From Pseudomonas sp. (GTDB lineage Bacteria > Pseudomonadota > Gammaproteobacteria > Pseudomonadales > Pseudomonadaceae), in contig VMRT01000013.1 of assembly GCA_007713455.1 (NCBI GenBank), positions 122,931-186,930 on the forward strand: 64,000 bases of DNA. The letters are read 5' to 3'. The notes under the pieces were generated by a model. The model had not been told where the DNA came from. It did not search any database and saw only the letters and a list, made by a program, of their open reading frames with translations. The position numbers were made by a program, and so were the translations under genes. Shown in pieces: positions 26,238 through 34,625 of the stretch (the first letter of the stretch is position 1; each line of letters opens with the position of its first letter).

Positions 26238-26600
26238 TCAGTTCTTCTCCCAACTGCCTTGGTTGTTCTGCTCGCAAGCGGGCTGGAGAAAGCGCGCATC
26301 ACTGGCGATGCCGTAATAGTGAATGTCCTGCCGGTACGGCATGTTCGACACCTGCGCGCTGCGGCAGACACCGAAGGCCCCGTCCGGGCACTGATCGACG
26401 AAATCCACTTCGACCTCGTGATCCTTCAACTGCGGCTGACAGAAGCCGGTGCGGAACAACTCTGCGGGAATGTTGATGTTCGCCTGGCAAAGCTTCACCG
26501 CCACGCGGTCGTCGTGGCTGTTAATCACGCACGCTTCGGCCATCACATCGCCAGCGACGAGCAGGCCGCACAGGGCTGTCAGCAAGAACGGTAACCGCAC
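26238..26600 (-). CDS. Small Cys-rich exported protein of unknown function
   Basis: 120 residues from GTG 26600 (AGAGGTG lies about 6 bases upstream), with a signal peptide (RLPFLLTALCGLLVAGDVMA). The mature part has six cysteines, consistent with three disulfide bonds in the periplasm, and an acidic middle (KDHEVEVDFVDQCPDGAFGVC). I recall homologs in pseudomonads beside COG0523 GTPases, sometimes mislabelled as NADH:ubiquinone oxidoreductase; there is no sign of such a function here. It is divergent from the GTPase gene. Confidence 0.65.
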   Translation of the reverse strand: MRLPFLLTALCGLLVAGDVMAEACVINSHDDRVAVKLCQANINIPAELFRTGFCQPQLKDHEVEVDFVDQCPDGAFGVCRSAQVSNMPYRQDIHYYGIASDARFLQPACEQNNQGSWEKN

Positions 26601-26688
26601 GATTTCACCTCTCCGAGAATCGCCGGCGACTTTAACATGAGCCACCCGCCCCTTTCAGACCCAGCGCAAAATGCGCACCATAGCCGCC

Positions 26689-27657
26689 ATGCTCGAACAT
26701 ATCCCGACCCATCTCATCGGCGGCCCGCTCGGCGCCGGCAAAACCAGCCTGATTCGCCATCTGCTCGATCAGAAGCCCGCCGACGAACGCTGGGCGGTAC
26801 TGATCAACGAGTTCGGCCAGATCGGGCTGGATGCCGCGTTACTGACGACCGAAGCAGACGGCATCAGCCTGGCGGAGATCCCCGGCGGCTGCCTGTGTTG
26901 TGTCAACGGCGCGCCGTTCCAAGTCGGCCTGGCGCGCCTGCTGCGTCAGGCAAAACCAGACCGCTTGCTGATCGAACCCTCCGGCCTGGGCCACCCGGCG
27001 GAATTGCTGCGGCAGCTTAGGCAACCGCCATGGCAGAACGTGCTGAGCGTCCAGCCAACCGTGCTGGTACTGGATGCCGCCGCCCTCAGCCGCGGCGAAC
27101 CCCTGCCCGACAGCCAGCAGCAGGCCCTGGCCCAAGCCGGCCTGCTGCTGATGAACAAGAGCGAAACGCTGGACCAACCCAGCCGTACCCGACTGGCCGA
27201 GCAGCTGTCTGAGCAGCCGCTTTACTGGACCACGCAAGGCCAGCTGCCCCTGGAACAGCTTCCCGGTATCGGCGCACGCGCCAGTGAACCGACACGCGCG
27301 ACCACCCTGCCCTCCGGGTCGGCGACGCTGGCGCAGGTGTGGCTCGATCCGCGCCAGCCGATCTGCCAGGTTCAGGCGACAGCGGAGCACTGGAGCATCG
27401 GCTGGCGCTGGCACCCGAGCCAGCGCTTCGATCTCGACCAGCTCTCGCAATGGCTGACGCGCTGGCCCTGGCGTCGCGCCAAGCTGGTAATTCACGGCCG
27501 CGGCAACTGGCAGTCAGCCAACGCACTGGACGGTCCGGCGTTGGTCTTCAGGAGCAGCGAATGGCGGCGGGACTCAAGGATAGAGCTGATCTTCAGCGAA
27601 CCTCAGTCGCAGGCGGAACTGCAACAGGGCATGGTCGAGTGCCTTATCGACGAATGA
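26689..27657 (+). CDS. COG0523 (CobW/YjiA family) metal-associated GTPase
   Basis: 322-residue G3E-class P-loop GTPase of the metallochaperone group. Walker A is GGPLGAGKTS (about residues 11-20). The metal-binding CxCC motif is present (GGCLCCVNGAPF, about 65-76), and the guanine-recognition NKSE motif is near 155. The C-terminal CobW-C domain is short (about 225-315). Family members deliver zinc, cobalt or iron; the metal is not determinable here. ATG 26689 is my choice since the P-loop then sits at the usual distance; ATG 26671 is possible. Confidence 0.85.
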   Translation: MLEHIPTHLIGGPLGAGKTSLIRHLLDQKPADERWAVLINEFGQIGLDAALLTTEADGISLAEIPGGCLCCVNGAPFQVGLARLLRQAKPDRLLIEPSGLGHPAELLRQLRQPPWQNVLSVQPTVLVLDAAALSRGEPLPDSQQQALAQAGLLLMNKSETLDQPSRTRLAEQLSEQPLYWTTQGQLPLEQLPGIGARASEPTRATTLPSGSATLAQVWLDPRQPICQVQATAEHWSIGWRWHPSQRFDLDQLSQWLTRWPWRRAKLVIHGRGNWQSANALDGPALVFRSSEWRRDSRIELIFSEPQSQAELQQGMVECLIDE

Positions 27658-27661
27658 CCTG

Positions 27662-28036
27662 TCATTCGCGGGGGCGGCGCCAGTCGTCCAATTGAATCAC
27701 CCGCCCCGGCTCGTCGGCGGGCCGGAACGGATGCGCCGCCAGCTCGATACGACCGACCTGCGCACCGAACATGACGATGGTGCCGGGGTGGCGCTGCTCA
27801 CCAGTGACGGTGAACTCGAACCCGTAGATACGCGCGAGCCGGCGCTGGCCGCGTGCATCCGGCAACAGCGTCAGCTTGCGAAAGGCCACATTTCCGTCGA
27901 GCAATTCCACATCGAGCTTCTGGCAGTGCCGGCGCACTGCCTGCAGCGCGCGCTCGCGAATACCGTGGGAGTGCCACAGCCAGGCGCCGGCGGCAGCCAG
28001 CAGCATGAACAGAAACAGATTGCTCAGAGTCAGCAT
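27662..28036 (-). CDS. DUF3301 family membrane-anchored protein
   Basis: 124 residues: an N-terminal membrane helix (LTLSNLFLFMLLAAAGAWLW) and a soluble domain with the DUF3301 pattern (RERALQAVRRHCQKLDVELLDGNVAFRKL, then RRLARIYGFEFTVTGEQRHPG). The function is unknown. The start ATG 28036 gives the family N-terminus; the frame upstream of it is unsupported. It is convergent with the GTPase gene, with stops 5 bp apart. Confidence 0.8.
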   Translation of the reverse strand: MLTLSNLFLFMLLAAAGAWLWHSHGIRERALQAVRRHCQKLDVELLDGNVAFRKLTLLPDARGQRRLARIYGFEFTVTGEQRHPGTIVMFGAQVGRIELAAHPFRPADEPGRVIQLDDWRRPRE

Positions 28037-28119
28037 GAAGTAATGGAAAGTGTCCGGCGGGCGCACAAGCTTAACAGGCCGTCGCGGCGCCGCCGTGTCG
28101 ATACCGTCGTATATCTGCT

Positions 28120-28530
28120 TCAGCTTTCCAGCCAGACGTCGCGCGCCCAATGCCAGACGGTCTCCCAGGTTTCCTCATCGGTCAGCTCGCAGTCGTCGCC
28201 GTCCCACAGGGTGACTTCGCCTTCCAGATCGACCACGTAGTAGTCGCGCCCGTCCTGGCAGATCGGGATCAGATCGCGCGGCACGCCGGCATCCCAGGCA
28301 TTGGCGGCGACTTCCGGCAGGTAGGTGTGTGACTGCGGATCGGTCGCGGTGACCGGCTCGAGGCGTCCGTAGATCACGTCGCTGACCTGAAGCAGGAACT
28401 CACGCAGGCCGAACGGCAGGTTGATCAACAGCTGCTCTTCGATCTCCACCAGCAGATCGTCGTCCGGCAGTTCCAGCGGCACCGGCACCGGCTCGTTGAG
28501 CTCGCGCAGCTGTTCGATGACTTCTTCCAT
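28120..28530 (-). CDS. SMI1/KNR4 (SUKH) family protein
   Basis: 136 residues, acidic. The pattern of an N-terminal helix (LLVEIEEQLLINLPFGLREFLLQVSDVIYG), a glycine-poor turn and DYYVVDLEGEVTLWD resembles SUKH-superfamily proteins, and the C-terminal WETVWHWARDVWLES is also typical. SUKH proteins often act as immunity proteins against toxins, but no toxin gene is nearby and housekeeping members exist. ATG 28530 has AGGAGGTGGAT directly upstream. It is separated from the DUF3301 gene by 83 bp. Confidence 0.75.
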   Translation of the reverse strand: MEEVIEQLRELNEPVPVPLELPDDDLLVEIEEQLLINLPFGLREFLLQVSDVIYGRLEPVTATDPQSHTYLPEVAANAWDAGVPRDLIPICQDGRDYYVVDLEGEVTLWDGDDCELTDEETWETVWHWARDVWLES

Positions 28531-28756
28531 ATCCACCTCCTGTCGTATGCCCCCAGGCAAGGTCCCGTTTATACAGTCCGCCGGATTGGCGAGCCAGTGC
28601 TGTCGCGTTAAAGTGCATGGCCTAGCGAATCATTCGATTAAGTCATTCACGGCGACTCGCCCGACTCAATCCGCACAATTGCAGACATTAGGTAGCAATT
28701 TGCATTGGTGCCTGCCAGCCGCATCTGGTCCACTCGGACCTGAACAAGGACACACA

Positions 28757-31027
28757 ATGACCACTACCGAAGCCCAGGAATTGCTCCAGGCCATTGACCG
28801 ATGCGCCGACGAGCCGATCCACATCCCCGGTAGCATCCAGCCTCACGGTTTCCTGCTGGTGGTCAGCGAGCCCGAGCTGCGCGTGCAGCAGGTCAGTGAA
28901 AACGTTCAGCACTGGCTCGGAATCGACGCCCGCTCGCTGCTCGGCCAGCCACTGTCGAACCTGCTGCCCACCGCACGCATCGAAGCCGGTCTAACGGCTC
29001 TGAGCGAAGACGACCACAACCCCTTCCACCTGAGCGATGTGAGCATCGGTCTCACCGGTGTCGCCGGCCAGGCGTTCGCCCTGCTCGGCCATCGCCATCG
29101 CGGGCAGCTGATTCTCGAATTCGAACGCGCGGAAACCTCCGGCCAGGCCTACGACACCCTCTACCCGCTGATGCGCACCTTCGTCGCCCAGCTACAGGAC
29201 AGCCGCGAGCTGGAAGCGCTCTGCCAACTGGCGGTTCGGGAGGTCAAGCGCATCACCGGCTTCGGTCGCGTCAAGGCCTATCGCTTCGATGCCGAAGACA
29301 ATGGCGTAGTGCTGGCAGAGGTCGCCGACCCCGGCTATCCAAGCTATCTCGGGCTGTGCTTCCCGGCTGCCGACATCCCGCAGCAGGCGCGCCGGCTGTA
29401 TCGTGAAAACCTGATCCGGGTGATTCAGGACGCCAACTATCAACCCTCGCCCTTGGTGCCGGCGCTCAATCCGGTCTCCGGCGCGCCACTGGACCTGAGC
29501 TTCGCCGCATTGCGCAGCGTTTCCCCGGTGCATCTGCAGTACATGCGCAACATGGGCACGCTGGCGTCGATGTCGATCTCCATCGTCATTCGCGACCGCC
29601 TCTGGGGGCTGATCTCCTGCCATGATGCCGAACCGCGTGCGGTCAGCTACCAGACCCGCACCGCCTGCGGGCTGCTCGGCCGCATCCTCTCGCTGCAGAT
29701 CGAGGCGAGGGAAAGCGAGACCCTCGCGCAGCGCAAGCTGGAACTGCGCCACCAGATCGTCCACCTGCTCGCGGCGATGGCCGATCGCGACAGCGTGGTC
29801 GAGGGTTTCCGCCACTTCCCCGAGGTGGTGCTGGGGTTCGCCGGTGCCGATGGCGCGGCGATCATTTCCGCCGACAAGTGCGAAACCGCCGGCGCCACAC
29901 CGGACCATGAACAGATCCTGCAGCTGGCGCAGTGGCTGGGCGAACGGCGCGACGAACTGGTCTTCCACAGTGACTGCATCAGCCGCGACATTCCCGACAT
30001 GCCGGCGCTCGGCGAGCACTGTGCCGGGGTCATGGCCATCTCCATCTCGCGCCTGCACGCGCACTATCTGATCTGGTTTCGCCACGAGCAGATCAAGACC
30101 GTCAACTGGGCCGGTCAGCCGGAAAAACAGATCGACCGTCAGAGCGGTGCGCTCACTCCGCGACACAGCTTCGAACAATGGCAGGAAACCCTGCGCGGCT
30201 ATGCACAGCCCTGGGATCAGGTGGTGATCGAGGGCGCGCTGGAACTGCGCAATGCGGTGCTCGGGATTGTCTTGCGCAAAGCCGAGGAGATGGCCCAGCT
30301 GGCCGGCGAGTTGCGCGCCAGCAACAAGGAGCTGGAGGCCTTCTCCTACAGCGTTTCCCACGACCTGCGCGCTCCGCTGCGGCATATCGCCGGCTACACC
30401 GAGCTGCTCAGCGAGATGGAGAGCAAGCAACTGAGCGAACGTGGGATGCGCTTTCTCGACAACATCGCCGACGCCGCACGCTTCGCCGGCACGCTGGTGG
30501 ACAACCTGCTGAGCTTCTCGCAGATGGGCCGTTCGGCGTTGCGCCTGTCGGATGTCGACCTCGGTGCATTGGTCGCCTCGATTCTCGAGGAGCTGGCGCC
30601 TGACTGCGAAGGTCGGCAGATCGAATGGCACCTGCTGCCGATGCCGATCGTAGTCGCCGATGCCGCCTTCATTCACATGGTGCTGCGCAACCTGATCGAC
30701 AACGCGGTCAAGTACAGCCGCACCCGGGAGGTGGCCGTCATCGAGGTGGGTGCCGAACAGCGCGCCGGCGAAGTGGTCGTCTATGTTCGCGACAACGGCG
30801 TCGGCTTCGACATGCAGTACTCGAGCAAGCTGTTCGGCGTGTTCCAGCGCCTGCATCGCATGGAGGAGTTCGAAGGTATCGGCATCGGCCTGGCGAGCGT
30901 GCGCCGCATCATCGAGCGCCATGACGGCCAGGTCTGGGCCGAAGGCCAGCTGGACAAGGGCGCCACGTTCTACTTCTCACTCCCAAAACTGTCCTATACA
31001 TCGTCCCTCCTGGACCGAGACATCTGA
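28757..31027 (+). CDS. bphP: Bacteriophytochrome histidine kinase
   Basis: Red/far-red photoreceptor kinase, 756 residues: PAS, GAF and PHY domains followed by a HisKA/HATPase kinase. The biliverdin-binding cysteine is C16, in DRCADEPIHIPGSIQPHG. GAF landmarks are PAADIP (203-208, Asp206) and chromophore-pocket histidines 259 (SPVHLQYMRNMG) and 289 (SCHD). The PHY tongue motif PRHSF is at 468-472. The kinase H-box is VSHDLRAPL with His535, and the N-box is NLIDNAVKYS. Its stop overlaps the response regulator start (TGATG), so the pair is coupled. The chromophore is supplied by the heme oxygenase encoded last in the operon. Confidence 0.95.
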   Translation: MTTTEAQELLQAIDRCADEPIHIPGSIQPHGFLLVVSEPELRVQQVSENVQHWLGIDARSLLGQPLSNLLPTARIEAGLTALSEDDHNPFHLSDVSIGLTGVAGQAFALLGHRHRGQLILEFERAETSGQAYDTLYPLMRTFVAQLQDSRELEALCQLAVREVKRITGFGRVKAYRFDAEDNGVVLAEVADPGYPSYLGLCFPAADIPQQARRLYRENLIRVIQDANYQPSPLVPALNPVSGAPLDLSFAALRSVSPVHLQYMRNMGTLASMSISIVIRDRLWGLISCHDAEPRAVSYQTRTACGLLGRILSLQIEARESETLAQRKLELRHQIVHLLAAMADRDSVVEGFRHFPEVVLGFAGADGAAIISADKCETAGATPDHEQILQLAQWLGERRDELVFHSDCISRDIPDMPALGEHCAGVMAISISRLHAHYLIWFRHEQIKTVNWAGQPEKQIDRQSGALTPRHSFEQWQETLRGYAQPWDQVVIEGALELRNAVLGIVLRKAEEMAQLAGELRASNKELEAFSYSVSHDLRAPLRHIAGYTELLSEMESKQLSERGMRFLDNIADAARFAGTLVDNLLSFSQMGRSALRLSDVDLGALVASILEELAPDCEGRQIEWHLLPMPIVVADAAFIHMVLRNLIDNAVKYSRTREVAVIEVGAEQRAGEVVVYVRDNGVGFDMQYSSKLFGVFQRLHRMEEFEGIGIGLASVRRIIERHDGQVWAEGQLDKGATFYFSLPKLSYTSSLLDRDI

Positions 31028-31509
31028 TGCTGAAACCGATACTGCTGGTCGAAGACAACCCCCACGACCTGGAGCTCACCCTGATCGCGCTGGAGCGCAG
31101 TCAGCTGGCCAATGAGGTGGTGATCATGCGTGACGGCGCCGAGGCGCTGAACTACCTGCAGCGCACCGGCGCTTACGCCGATCGCGCCGATCGCGCCGAT
31201 GGCAATCCGGCAGTGCTGCTGCTGGACCTGAAGCTGCCCAAGGTCGACGGCCTGGAAGTGCTCAAGACCGTACGCGAGACCGCCGAGCTGCGCAGCATTC
31301 CAGTGGTCATGCTGACCTCTTCGCGGGAAGAACCCGACCTGATGAAAGCCTACGAGCTCGGGGTGAACGCTTACGTCGTCAAACCGGTCGAATTCAAGGA
31401 TTTTGTCGCCGCAATCTCCGACCTCGGCATCTTCTGGGCCGTGCTCAACGAGCCGCCACCCGGTTCGCTGCGTCTCAAGCGCGCGCGCAACAAAGACGAA
31501 AAGAACTGA
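31027..31509 (+). CDS. Single-domain response regulator (Rcp1-like), partner of the phytochrome
   Basis: 160-residue receiver with no output domain, like Rcp1-type partners of phytochromes. Asp67 (LLLDLKLPKVDG) is the phosphoacceptor; the acidic pair near 9-10 (VED), Thr97 (MLTSS) and Lys119 (VVKPVEF) complete the active site. An insertion ADRADRADG (51-59), encoded by a 9-bp tandem repeat, lengthens the loop before the phosphorylated strand. The C-terminal tail is basic (RLKRARNKDEKN). Translation is coupled to bphP. Confidence 0.92.
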   Translation: MLKPILLVEDNPHDLELTLIALERSQLANEVVIMRDGAEALNYLQRTGAYADRADRADGNPAVLLLDLKLPKVDGLEVLKTVRETAELRSIPVVMLTSSREEPDLMKAYELGVNAYVVKPVEFKDFVAAISDLGIFWAVLNEPPPGSLRLKRARNKDEKN

Positions 31510-31521
31510 ACGAGCATTGCC

Positions 31522-31545
31522 GGCCCGTGCCTGGCGGGCCGTTTC
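31522..31545 (+). terminator. Weak hairpin between the response regulator and hybrid kinase
   Basis: GGCCCG / CGGGCC stem with a 7-base loop, followed by GTTTCG. The T-tract is poor, so it may only attenuate transcription into the hybrid kinase gene. Confidence 0.4.
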
Positions 31546-31575
31546 GATGATTCCTGCTTCCTCGACAGGTTGGAT

Positions 31576-33981
31576 ATGCCAGCGTCAAAGAACATCAGCG
31601 TCCTGTTCATCGAGGACAGCCCGCACGACGCCGAACTCGCCCAGCTGGCGCTGGAGCGCAGTGGCTACACCCTGCACACCGAACTGGTCTACAGCCATGC
31701 CGGCGTCGTGGAAGCGCTACAGCGACGCGCCTTCGACCTGATCCTGGCGGACTTCATCCTGCCAGGCTTCTCCGGCAGCCAGGCGTTGCAGGAAGCGCGT
31801 CGACTGGCACCGCAAACACCCTTCATCTTCCTTTCCGGCGTGTTCGGCGAGGAGCATGCGGTCAACATGATGCGCTCCGGCGCCGTCGACTACGTGCTCA
31901 AGCAGAACCTCGGCTTTCTACCCAAGGCAGTGGAACGGGCCCTGGCCGAAGTCAACGAACGACGCCGCCGCCTGCAGGCCGAGCAGGCTTTGCGCGAGGT
32001 CGAGGTACGCGCACGCCTGGCGATCGACGCGGCACGCCTGGGCATGTGGGACTACGAACCGCAGAGCGGCACGTTGATCTGGGACCAGCGTTGCCGGGCC
32101 ATGCTCGGCATCGGCGCACAGGACCCGGTGGACATGCCGCTGTTCGAACGCCTCTGCCACCCGCAGGACCGCGAGCGGATACGCGAGGAAATCGCCCGTG
32201 CCATCGCCGGTGAAGACGGTGGTGAATTCTGCACCACCTATCGCGTGCTTTTCGATGACGGCAGCCTGCGCTGGATGGAAACCCGCGGCCAGGCGTTCTT
32301 CGAAGGCGGGCAATGCTCGCGCTTCGTCGGCGTGGTGATGGACATCACCGAACAACAGCTGGCGACCCAGACCCTCAGGCAGATGAACGAAACCCTGGGC
32401 GAGCGCGTGCAGGAGCGCACCCGCGAACGTGACCGCACCTGGGAGTTGTCCCGCGACCTGCTGGCCGTTACTCGCCTGGACATGATGCCGGTCGCGCTCA
32501 ACCCGATCTGGGAAGAGGCTTTCGGCTGGCCGCTGGAACAGCTCATGCAGCACCCACTGACCTGGCTTGTGCATCCGGACGATCTGCAGGCGACCCAGGA
32601 CGAAAATGCCCGTGTCGGCCAAGGCAAGGTCACCAACCGCTTCGTCAATCGCATGCGTCATCGCGACGGCAGCTATCGCTGGCTGTCCTGGTCGGTGGTC
32701 GCCGATGACGGTCGCATCTACTCGGCGGCGCGGGACATCACCAGCGAAATCGCCGCGGTCGACAAACTGGCCGAGGCCAACCGCGAGCTGCGCGCGCAGA
32801 TCCAGGAGCGCGAACGCGTTGAGGCCACGCTGCAGCAGATGCAGCGCCTCGAAGCCGTCGGCCAGCTGACCGCCGGCGTCGCCCATGACTTCAACAACCT
32901 GCTGACGGTCATCCTCACCAGCGCCAGCTTTCTGCAGAGCGATCTGGAGCAGGGCGCCCCGGCAGAACGCAGCCTGCGACGTCTGCAGTACATCCGCGAA
33001 TCCGGCGAACGCGGTGCCACGCTGACTAGCCAGCTGCTCGCCTTCGCCCGGCGCCAGCAGCTCACGCCCGCGGCGATCGACCTCAACGACACCCTGGTCA
33101 GCCTGCTCAGCCTGCTGAAAAGCACCCTCGGCGGCAGCGTCAGCATCGAGACCGACACTCAGGCCAACATCTGGCACGCGCTGGTGGACCCGACCCAAAT
33201 CGAGATGATCATCCTCAACCTGGCGATCAATGCCCGCGATGCCATGGGTGACAGCGGACGTCTGACGCTGGGCACGCGCAACGTGGTGATCAGCGAACCG
33301 GCACTGCGCGCCGAAGATCCCGGCCCAGGCGAGTACGTGGTGCTTTCGGTGACCGATACCGGCACAGGCATGAACGAGGAAGTGCTGAGCAAGGCGTTCG
33401 AGCCCTTTTTCACCACCAAGGAAGTCGGCAAGGGCTCAGGCCTCGGCCTGGCGCAGGTTTTCGGTTTCGCCAAGCAATCCGGTGGCGGTGCCCGTATCGA
33501 AAGCCGCGAGGGCGTGGGTACCACGGTCAAGGTATTCCTGCCGCGCACCGCGGCACCGCAGCAGCTGGAGCCGATCCTGGCGGTGAGCGCCGGGACGCGC
33601 GAGGACAATGCACAGCACAGCATCCTGCTGGTAGACGACGATCCCAGCGTGCGTGAGGTGACCGCGCTGATGCTGCAGGACCTCGGCTTCGCAGTGACCG
33701 AGGCGGATAGCGGCGACCATGCCTTGCAGCTGCTGGCCGGTGATATCGAGGTCGATCTGCTGCTGGCCGATTTCGCCATGCCCGGCATGAACGGCGGCGA
33801 ACTGGCCCGTGCCGTGCGCACGCGCTACCCCGAGCTGCCGGTGATTTTCGTGACCGGCTACGCCGAGCTGTGCGAACTGGGTCTGGCCGGCTACTCGATC
33901 ATCCAGAAACCGTTCCGCGAGGAACAACTGGCGAGCAAGATTCATCTGGCTTTGAACGAAGGCAGCCTGACCGATGGCTGA
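31576..33981 (+). CDS. Hybrid sensor histidine kinase with N- and C-terminal receiver domains
   Basis: 801 residues. Order: receiver 1 (about 8-125, Asp59 in LILADFILPGF, Lys109), PAS (about 145-258), PAS/PAC (about 290-392), a short coiled coil, HisKA with His437 (VAHDFNNLL), HATPase (NLAINARDAMG, GSGLGLAQVFGFAKQSGGG) and receiver 2 (about 682-795, Asp732, Lys778). The N-terminal receiver suggests it takes phosphate or a protein signal from the phytochrome relay. No DNA-binding output is present. ATG 31576 follows AGGTTGG; an in-frame TTG lies at 31570. The 3' end overlaps the heme oxygenase gene by 8 bp. Confidence 0.92.
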   Translation: MPASKNISVLFIEDSPHDAELAQLALERSGYTLHTELVYSHAGVVEALQRRAFDLILADFILPGFSGSQALQEARRLAPQTPFIFLSGVFGEEHAVNMMRSGAVDYVLKQNLGFLPKAVERALAEVNERRRRLQAEQALREVEVRARLAIDAARLGMWDYEPQSGTLIWDQRCRAMLGIGAQDPVDMPLFERLCHPQDRERIREEIARAIAGEDGGEFCTTYRVLFDDGSLRWMETRGQAFFEGGQCSRFVGVVMDITEQQLATQTLRQMNETLGERVQERTRERDRTWELSRDLLAVTRLDMMPVALNPIWEEAFGWPLEQLMQHPLTWLVHPDDLQATQDENARVGQGKVTNRFVNRMRHRDGSYRWLSWSVVADDGRIYSAARDITSEIAAVDKLAEANRELRAQIQERERVEATLQQMQRLEAVGQLTAGVAHDFNNLLTVILTSASFLQSDLEQGAPAERSLRRLQYIRESGERGATLTSQLLAFARRQQLTPAAIDLNDTLVSLLSLLKSTLGGSVSIETDTQANIWHALVDPTQIEMIILNLAINARDAMGDSGRLTLGTRNVVISEPALRAEDPGPGEYVVLSVTDTGTGMNEEVLSKAFEPFFTTKEVGKGSGLGLAQVFGFAKQSGGGARIESREGVGTTVKVFLPRTAAPQQLEPILAVSAGTREDNAQHSILLVDDDPSVREVTALMLQDLGFAVTEADSGDHALQLLAGDIEVDLLLADFAMPGMNGGELARAVRTRYPELPVIFVTGYAELCELGLAGYSIIQKPFREEQLASKIHLALNEGSLTDG

Positions 33982-34528
33982 GCTGCGCGCACGCCTCAGA
34001 CAGGCCACGGCGCCACTGCATGAGCAAGTAGATGCCGCCTTCTCGGATTTCAGCCTCGAGCAGCCAGAAGATTATTGTCGCTTCCTGCGTGCCCACAGTC
34101 GGGTCCTCAGCGCCACGGAGATCGCGCTGGAGCGCGCCGGTTTCGCCGCTCTGCTCGACGACTGGCCGATGCGGGTGCGCCGTCATGCCTTATGGGCCGA
34201 TCTGGCCGAACTGGAATGCCCGTCTCCAGCAGCGCTGTCGATACCGTCATTGGACGATTTCGCCAGCTGCTGGGGCGTCGCCTACGTGCTGGAAGGATCA
34301 CGCCTGGGTGGCCGCGTGCTCGCACGGCGTGTACGTCAGGCCAACCCGACCGTCCCCATTCGTTACCTAGAGCATGGTGAGGTCGCCAGGCTCTGGCCGG
34401 CCTTCCTCGCCCGTCTCGAACAGCATGCTGCCAGTTACGCCTGGGAACCGATGCTGCTCGCCGCCGAACAGACCTTCGCGCTGTTCGCCGAAGCTGCCGC
34501 ACTGGAACACGACTGCGAATACGGCTGA
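33974..34528 (+). CDS. bphO: Biliverdin-producing heme oxygenase
   Basis: 184-residue heme oxygenase that opens heme to biliverdin, the phytochrome chromophore. The proximal heme ligand is the His in ATAPLHEQVDAAFSDF (residue 16). The distal helix is represented by FASCWGVAYVLEGSRLGG, where the usual glycines allow oxygen binding. The start lies inside the end of the hybrid kinase gene, so it is translated as part of that operon. Being last here differs from the bphO-bphP order of P. aeruginosa. Confidence 0.9.
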   Translation: MAELRARLRQATAPLHEQVDAAFSDFSLEQPEDYCRFLRAHSRVLSATEIALERAGFAALLDDWPMRVRRHALWADLAELECPSPAALSIPSLDDFASCWGVAYVLEGSRLGGRVLARRVRQANPTVPIRYLEHGEVARLWPAFLARLEQHAASYAWEPMLLAAEQTFALFAEAAALEHDCEYG

Positions 34529-34534
34529 AAGGAC

Positions 34535-34558
34535 AAAGGCCCCGCAGGGCCTTTGCTT
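34535..34558. terminator. Bidirectional terminator between bphO and glmS
   Basis: AAAGGCCC / GGGCCTTT with a CGCA loop and T-rich flank on the plus strand (TGCTTT) and a T-run on the complement (TTTGTCC). It ends the phytochrome operon and probably also glmS transcription from the other side. Confidence 0.88.
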
Positions 34559-34565
34559 TACACAA

Positions 34566-34625
34566 TACGCGCTCTCTGGCGCGCTCGCCGGTCACTCCAC
34601 CGTGACGGACTTGGCGAGGTTGCGT
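34566..34625. other. Predicted attTn7 site, unoccupied
   Basis: Tn7-like elements insert about 25 bp downstream of the glmS stop, recognising the last glmS codons. Here that places the insertion point near 34567, with the recognition sequence at about 34592-34625 (the codons of [13 protein letters not shown]). No Tn7 end is present. Position is inferred from the known rule, not from any mark in the sequence. Confidence 0.5.

Noticed and set aside
26601..26688. Zur operator between the Cys-rich gene and the COG0523 GTPase
   Set aside because: No GTTATNNNATAAC-like palindrome is visible in the 88 bp.
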